Shown here: positions 6,430 to 8,877 of the stretch, piece by piece
Layout: every line of letters begins with the position of its first letter
How positions within the stretch are numbered: the first letter of the stretch is position 1
NCBI GenBank assembly: GCA_946478935.1
Contig: CAMLEL010000072.1
Location: forward strand, 1-8,877
From: an uncultured Armatimonadota bacterium
GTDB taxonomy: Bacteria > Armatimonadota > Fimbriimonadia > Fimbriimonadales > Fimbriimonadaceae
DNA: 8,877 nt
Reading direction: 5' to 3'
Translations under genes and position numbers: made by a program
Notes under the pieces: model-generated
The model's input: the letters and a program-made list of their open reading frames with translations, nothing else
The model's database searches: none
Told to the model about the DNA's origin: nothing

Positions 6430-6927
6430 TCATCCGCAGCGAAAATCGAGTCCGGGTTCCGTCCAGCCTTCGAATTCGACGATAAACCACTTGTACTTTC
6501 CCTGCGGGAAGAGCGGGTAGAAGAGCTCGCTTCCACTCTTTTCAAAGTTGGGTTCACCATCAAAGGGAATCACCCTGGGGCGCACACGTTCACTCGAGGA
6601 TTCATCCGGGTGCTTCAGGCTGAATGCTGAATAGTGTTTCACCACCGCATCGAATTCCAACTCAGACGCTATGAGCATCCGAACTTGATGAGCGCATCCG
6701 TTGCTTGTGCCCCACAACAATCCGAAATCACTGCTCTTGAAAATCAACTCAGATTGTGCGGGAAGCGGAATCTCGTCAACTTCACTTGTAAAGCGGCTGA
6801 ATTTGAAGTTGTTGCAAGCCATCGGCAAGGCAAGTGGCATACAGAGGACAATCGTTGCCGCCACCAAGATCAGCAGCCATCGAAGCGAGCTCGGGCTTGT
6901 CCTCTTTCCGGGGTGTGGCCGCTCCAT
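6430..6927 (-). CDS. Small membrane-anchored protein of unknown function
   Basis: I do not recognise a family for this 165-residue protein. Residues 1-15 are basic and Pro/Ser-rich, residues 16-37 form one hydrophobic segment (LRWLLILVAATIVLCMPLAL), and the remainder is polar, with Cys38, Cys78 and Cys164. The PMAC sequence at 35-38 resembles a lipobox but has Pro at -3, so a lipoprotein is doubtful. An N-in anchor with an extracytoplasmic domain is more likely. The soluble part has an alternating hydrophobic pattern (ELIFKSSDFGLLWG, YKWFIVEFEGW) suggesting a beta-rich fold. It ends 112 nt upstream of the recN start and lies on the same strand. A weak promoter is visible just upstream. No other reading frame here competes convincingly, and codon use looks like its neighbours. 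Confidence 0.65.
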   Translation of the reverse strand: MERPHPGKRTSPSSLRWLLILVAATIVLCMPLALPMACNNFKFSRFTSEVDEIPLPAQSELIFKSSDFGLLWGTSNGCAHQVRMLIASELEFDAVVKHYSAFSLKHPDESSSERVRPRVIPFDGEPNFEKSGSELFYPLFPQGKYKWFIVEFEGWTEPGLDFRCG

Positions 6928-6935
6928 CAGTTCCC

Positions 6936-6962
6936 AATGTATCCCACCTACGCCGGGATCAA
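6936..6962 (-). promoter_or_regulatory. Weak candidate promoter for the 6430-6927 gene
   Basis: On the minus strand TTGATC (6957-6962) is followed after 15 nt by TACATT (6936-6941), and the ATG at 6927 is 8 nt further on. The -10 matches 5 of 6 consensus bases, but the spacer is short. If real, the message would have almost no leader, as with the EEP gene. Confidence 0.3.
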
Positions 6963-6970
6963 GGAAGGTC

Positions 6971-7013
6971 CTTAAAACAAATAGAGCCCGCCGGCCAATG
7001 GTGGCCGGCGGGC
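6971..7013 (-). terminator. Rho-independent terminator of rpmG-rpmF
   Basis: A perfect 11-bp GC stem (6986-6996 with 7003-7013) encloses a 6-nt loop. On the minus strand it is followed by TCTATTTGTTTT. It begins 13 nt after the rpmF stop. It also lies upstream of the same-strand gene starting at 6927, so it separates that gene from the ribosomal operon. Confidence 0.9.
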
Positions 7014-7026
7014 CCCTAATCCGAAC

Positions 7027-7209
7027 TTAGTCTTTGAAGCCGGGGAGCCGGCGGCCCTTGTAATAGCCGTCGGGAGTCGCCATATTACGGAGCTTGTAGG
7101 GCTCGCCACCGACTTGCTTGTTAACCTCGATTTCAGGCAGCGTCGCGTTGTAGTTCGTGCGGCGCAGGGCCGTTCGCTGATGGCTAAATCTTCGCTTGGG
7201 GTTTGGCAT
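7027..7209 (-). CDS. rpmF: 50S ribosomal protein L32, cysteine-free form
   Basis: This 60-residue basic protein starts with MPNPKRRFSHQRTALRRTNY, the conserved L32 N-terminus, and ends with DGYYKGRRLPGFKD, matching the GYYKGR element. L32 is a component of the large ribosomal subunit. The zinc ribbon of typical L32 (CPNCG ... C..CG) is replaced by VNKQVGGEP and NMATPDG, leaving no cysteine at all. This is therefore the C-minus type, which does not need zinc. The length is normal. Its ATG lies 1 nt after the rpmG stop, so the pair is translated as a tight operon. A strong terminator follows. Confidence 0.93.
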   Translation of the reverse strand: MPNPKRRFSHQRTALRRTNYNATLPEIEVNKQVGGEPYKLRNMATPDGYYKGRRLPGFKD

Positions 7210-7210
7210 C

Positions 7211-7378
7211 TTACTTTTTCTCCCGGTGCAAGGTGTGCTTGCGCAGGTTCGGGTTGTACTTCATGATCTCCAAGCGCTCGGTTGTGTTGCGCTTGTTCTT
7301 GGTGGTGGTGTAATAACTTTTGCCGTCTTCCGTGCACACCACGCGGATTATTTCTCGGGCTTCCGATTTCTTTGCCAT
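7211..7378 (-). CDS. rpmG: 50S ribosomal protein L33, zinc-ribbon-degenerate form
   Basis: This 55-residue protein starts with [20 protein letters not shown] and carries the L33 hallmark [16 protein letters not shown], then [18 protein letters not shown]33 sits in the large ribosomal subunit near the E site. Of the four zinc-ligand cysteines of C-plus L33 (CTEC ... CPRC) only the first remains: the sequence reads CTED and NPNL. It is thus a C-minus L33 with one relic cysteine. It is the first gene of an operon with rpmF (1-nt gap), led by a good promoter about 54 nt upstream. The start is the MAKK ATG. Confidence 0.93.
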   Translation of the reverse strand: MAKKSEAREIIRVVCTEDGKSYYTTTKNKRNTTERLEIMKYNPNLRKHTLHREKK

Positions 7379-7431
7379 AGCGGTCCTCTGCTGGCCGACG
7401 AAGAAATGGGCACCGTCCAGACAGCCTTGTG

Positions 7432-7461
7432 ATTATGCACCAGCGCTCACCCCGAATTCAA
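7432..7461 (-). promoter_or_regulatory. Sigma-70-type promoter of rpmG-rpmF
   Basis: On the minus strand TTGAAT (7456-7461), an 18-nt spacer, then CATAAT (7432-7437). Transcription would start near 7425, giving a leader of about 47 nt before rpmG. The -10 matches 5 of 6 and the -35 matches 4 of 6 consensus bases. A GC-rich near-palindrome (GGGCCCAGGGCCC, about 7464-7476) lies just upstream. I see no clear Zur-box-like dyad. Confidence 0.6.
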
Positions 7462-7536
7462 GGGGCCCAGGGCCCACCCAACCTCTCATCTGGTCTCCGG
7501 GCATTCCGCGTAGCCACGGGTATCCTACATTCCCCG

Positions 7537-7622
7537 GCCCGGGTGGTGGAACGGTAGACACAGAGGACTTAAAATCCTTTGCTCGCAAGAGCGTGCGAGT
7601 TCGAATCTCGCCCCGGGCACCA
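7537..7622 (+). tRNA. tRNA-Leu(UAA) with encoded CCA
   Basis: The acceptor stem pairs GCCCGGG (7537-7543) with CCCGGGC (7612-7618), followed by discriminator A7619 and genomically encoded CCA (7620-7622). The anticodon arm is GAGGA-CTTAAAA-TCCTT with anticodon TAA at 7570-7572, reading UUA/UUG leucine codons. The long type II variable arm folds as GCTC-GCAA-GAGC with a GNRA tetraloop. The T arm is GCGAG-TTCGAAT-CTCGC. Length, variable arm and anticodon agree. A possible -10 (TATCCT, 7521-7526) lies just upstream. The 3' end is only 2 nt from the stop of the convergent gene, and no T-run follows. Confidence 0.97.
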
Positions 7623-7624
7623 AC

Positions 7625-8653
7625 TCAGAGATCGATGATTGTCGCGTTGGTGGGCCAAGGCGGTGGAAACCAAATTCCGGGCTGGCGACCATCTAGAAAG
7701 AAACCCTGGTAATCCGAGACCGACGGATCGTTTGAAGCATCAACGCCCACACCTACTGGTTCGACTACCAAGCCATAGGAAGTTGGCGGAACCATCGGGA
7801 AGTCTGTGCCACTGGCGGGCCACCAAGAAGGTCGAACGTCGGCAACGCGCCAACTCGAGCTGAGCAGCGGATTGTTGCCAGCATTACCATTGACGTTTGA
7901 AATGTACGTTCGGAAGTCACCCGGACTGACCACATACTCACCCGAAGCGTAGGTTCGCCTAGCCGACCAGTAATATGCATCGGGTTGAAAACGATGAGGT
8001 GGCAAGGTGATGACGCCGCTCTTGCCGGTGCAAACCGTATAAGTCTTGGCTCCGTCGAACATGGAACCGTCTGGGCGCACCCAAAGCTCATAGAAGGTCC
8101 AGGTCAGCTGGATATCTCGTGGACCACCGCTGCAGTTCCCCGAGTAATGACTCTTTCCAGTGCTGTAGTCAGCAACTCTGAAGTCGGCGCGATCGAGCAC
8201 CAAGCTGTTCCAAAGTCGGACCATATGTGGGCCGCTACGGCTGATCTCACCATCCACATCGAGCTCCAAGTTCACTAAGAAATCAAGATACAAGACGCTC
8301 TTCTTCAGATCCGTGAAATAGAACTCGGCAAATGGACTGTCAGCATCCTCATCAACCAAAGTCCAACGCCCATCACCCATGGGCAGACGCTCGGCTGGGG
8401 TCAGGATATCTCCCGCCCAAAACTTGATAGCTGGATCGAGCGTCACGGGCTTCTGAACCATTTGGATGGTCCAAGTTGCCCGAACATTTCCGGCGCCGTC
8501 TGGAATATCTGATCCGCCCCAATAGAGATTCAAGTATTGGGCGCTTCTCTCAAGCAGAGCATCGGCACGAAGAGTTGGCCGTGCTTCGGATAGTGGACTA
8601 TACGACAGCACCGAAAGGCCGATCGCGAAAAACAAAGATACCAATCGATTCAA
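7625..8653 (-). CDS. Exported protein of unknown function with CBM5/12-like segment
   Basis: This protein of about 342 residues belongs to no family I can name. I start it at TTG 8653, because AGGAGG lies 7 nt upstream and the product then begins with a textbook signal peptide ([20 protein letters not shown], then LSEA, cleavage likely near SEA-RP). An in-frame ATG at 8704 would add 17 residues and has no Shine-Dalgarno. The mature part is Trp/Tyr/Pro-rich. About residues 234-273 ([20 protein letters not shown], then [15 protein letters not shown]) follow the pattern Y..G..V...G..Y......GN.P..SS.W of the small CBM5/12 chitin-binding-like module. Two cysteines (174, 208) could form a disulfide. 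It may be a cell-surface or sugar-associated protein, but nothing shows an enzyme active site. The gene ends 2 nt from the tRNA-Leu on the opposite strand. Confidence 0.75.
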   Translation of the reverse strand: MNRLVSLFFAIGLSVLSYSPLSEARPTLRADALLERSAQYLNLYWGGSDIPDGAGNVRATWTIQMVQKPVTLDPAIKFWAGDILTPAERLPMGDGRWTLVDEDADSPFAEFYFTDLKKSVLYLDFLVNLELDVDGEISRSGPHMVRLWNSLVLDRADFRVADYSTGKSHYSGNCSGGPRDIQLTWTFYELWVRPDGSMFDGAKTYTVCTGKSGVITLPPHRFQPDAYYWSARRTYASGEYVVSPGDFRTYISNVNGNAGNNPLLSSSWRVADVRPSWWPASGTDFPMVPPTSYGLVVEPVGVGVDASNDPSVSDYQGFFLDGRQPGIWFPPPWPTNATIIDL

Positions 8654-8660
8654 TTTCCAG

Positions 8661-8666
8661 CCTCCT
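8661..8666 (-). promoter_or_regulatory. Shine-Dalgarno AGGAGG fixing a TTG start
   Basis: A perfect AGGAGG sits 7 nt before TTG 8653. It favours that codon over the in-frame ATG at 8704 as the start of the exported protein. It is the only strong Shine-Dalgarno in the window. Confidence 0.75.
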
Positions 8667-8725
8667 GGAAACGCCACTTTAACACCATTTATCGAAGCGC
8701 GCATAGAGGAGGTACCCAGTTTTTT

Positions 8726-8754
8726 TACCAGGGAGACTGATTACTGGTATTTTT
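8726..8754 (+). repeat. Inverted repeat with T-run in the divergent gap before the peptidase gene
   Basis: TACCAG (8726-8731) pairs with CTGGTA (8744-8749) around a 12-nt loop and is followed by TTTTT. A second T-run (8720-8726) precedes it, and GGTACCC (8711) and GGTATCCC (8759) flank the pair. On the plus strand it resembles a weak terminator or attenuator, but no plus-strand gene ends before it. It lies between divergent genes, so a leader attenuator or an operator is possible. Confidence 0.35.
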
Positions 8755-8804
8755 AACAGGTATCCCGGTTAAGTAAGGTTGGGGGATGTATTCTGCGACA
8801 GAGT

Positions 8805-8877
8805 ATGTCACTCCGAACGTTGGTCACCGGCTTTGGTCCATTCGGCAAGATCCATGAGAATCCAAGCTCCCTCTTGG
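8805..8877 (+). CDS. pcp: Pyroglutamyl-peptidase I (peptidase C15), 5' fragment
   Basis: Only 24 codons are present before the window ends. They read MSLRTLVTGFGPFGKIHENP followed by SSLL. The TGFGPFG....NPS pattern is the N-terminal signature of pyrrolidone-carboxylate peptidase, which removes N-terminal pyroglutamate in the cytoplasm. The catalytic Glu, Cys and His lie beyond the window. The ATG at 8805 starts directly at the family N-terminus. An upstream ATG at 8786 is in another frame. TATTCT (8789-8794) could be a -10 giving a very short leader. Confidence 0.78.
   Translation, partial: MSLRTLVTGFGPFGKIHENPSSLL

Noticed and set aside
6986..7013. The perfect 11-bp inverted repeat as an IS end or recombination site
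   Set aside because: It directly follows rpmF and has a T-rich tract on the operon strand, so it is fully explained as an intrinsic terminator. There is no transposase or target duplication.
6965..7378. A 121-codon minus-strand frame (6972-7337) overlapping rpmF and rpmG
   Set aside because: It is out of frame with two clearly recognised ribosomal proteins and is low in complexity.
1..8877. CRISPR array, prophage, toxin-antitoxin or defence island
   Set aside because: No regular repeats, integrase, phage, nuclease-effector or toxin-like genes were seen on either strand.

Overview
The window is a bacterial chromosome segment with moderately high GC and dense housekeeping content. It has no phage, IS, CRISPR or plasmid genes. 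Several starts lack a Shine-Dalgarno sequence, and at least one gene looks leaderless (a TATAAT box ends 6 nt before the ATG). I cannot fix the phylum from sequence alone. An Armatimonadota (Fimbriimonadia-like) or similarly deep-branching bacterium is a weak guess.

Layout, left to right. (1) 1-1549, minus: a PAS-PAS-HisKA-HATPase sensor histidine kinase cut by the left edge. (2) 1633-1809, plus: a tiny membrane protein interrupted by one in-frame TGA. The reading frame on both sides of the TGA fits one DUF6132-like protein, the TGA falls where that family has a conserved Cys, and a hairpin with a GGU apical loop lies 20 nt after it. I read this as a candidate selenoprotein with a bacterial SECIS, the most interesting object in the window. 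(3) 1789-2544, minus: a secreted or membrane-anchored endonuclease/exonuclease/phosphatase-fold hydrolase. (4) 2580-3689, plus: HemW, a radical-SAM heme chaperone whose CxxxCxxC-bearing N-terminus has no ATG/GTG/TTG start. (5) 3714-4562, plus: an exported SurA/PrsA/PpiC-like protein lacking the usual catalytic histidines. (6) 4659-6317, minus: RecN. (7) 6430-6927, minus: a small membrane-anchored protein of unknown function. (8) 7027-7378, minus: rpmG-rpmF (ribosomal proteins L33 and L32, both zinc-free or nearly so), with a clear promoter and a strong intrinsic terminator. (9) 7537-7622, plus: tRNA-Leu(UAA). (10) 7625-8653, minus: an exported protein of unknown function with a CBM5/12-like segment and a TTG start set by a perfect Shine-Dalgarno. 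(11) 8805-8877, plus: the 5' end of a pyroglutamyl-peptidase I gene cut by the right edge.

Apart from rpmG-rpmF and possibly hemW with the PPIase-like gene, the genes look independently transcribed. Intergenic gaps are short: the longest is about 160 nt, and none exceeds 300 nt. Ordinary TGA stops end hemW, the PPIase-like gene, the EEP hydrolase and the 7625-8653 gene. TGA is therefore not reassigned genome-wide, so the internal TGA at 1720 is either a local recoding event, a mutation or a sequence error.
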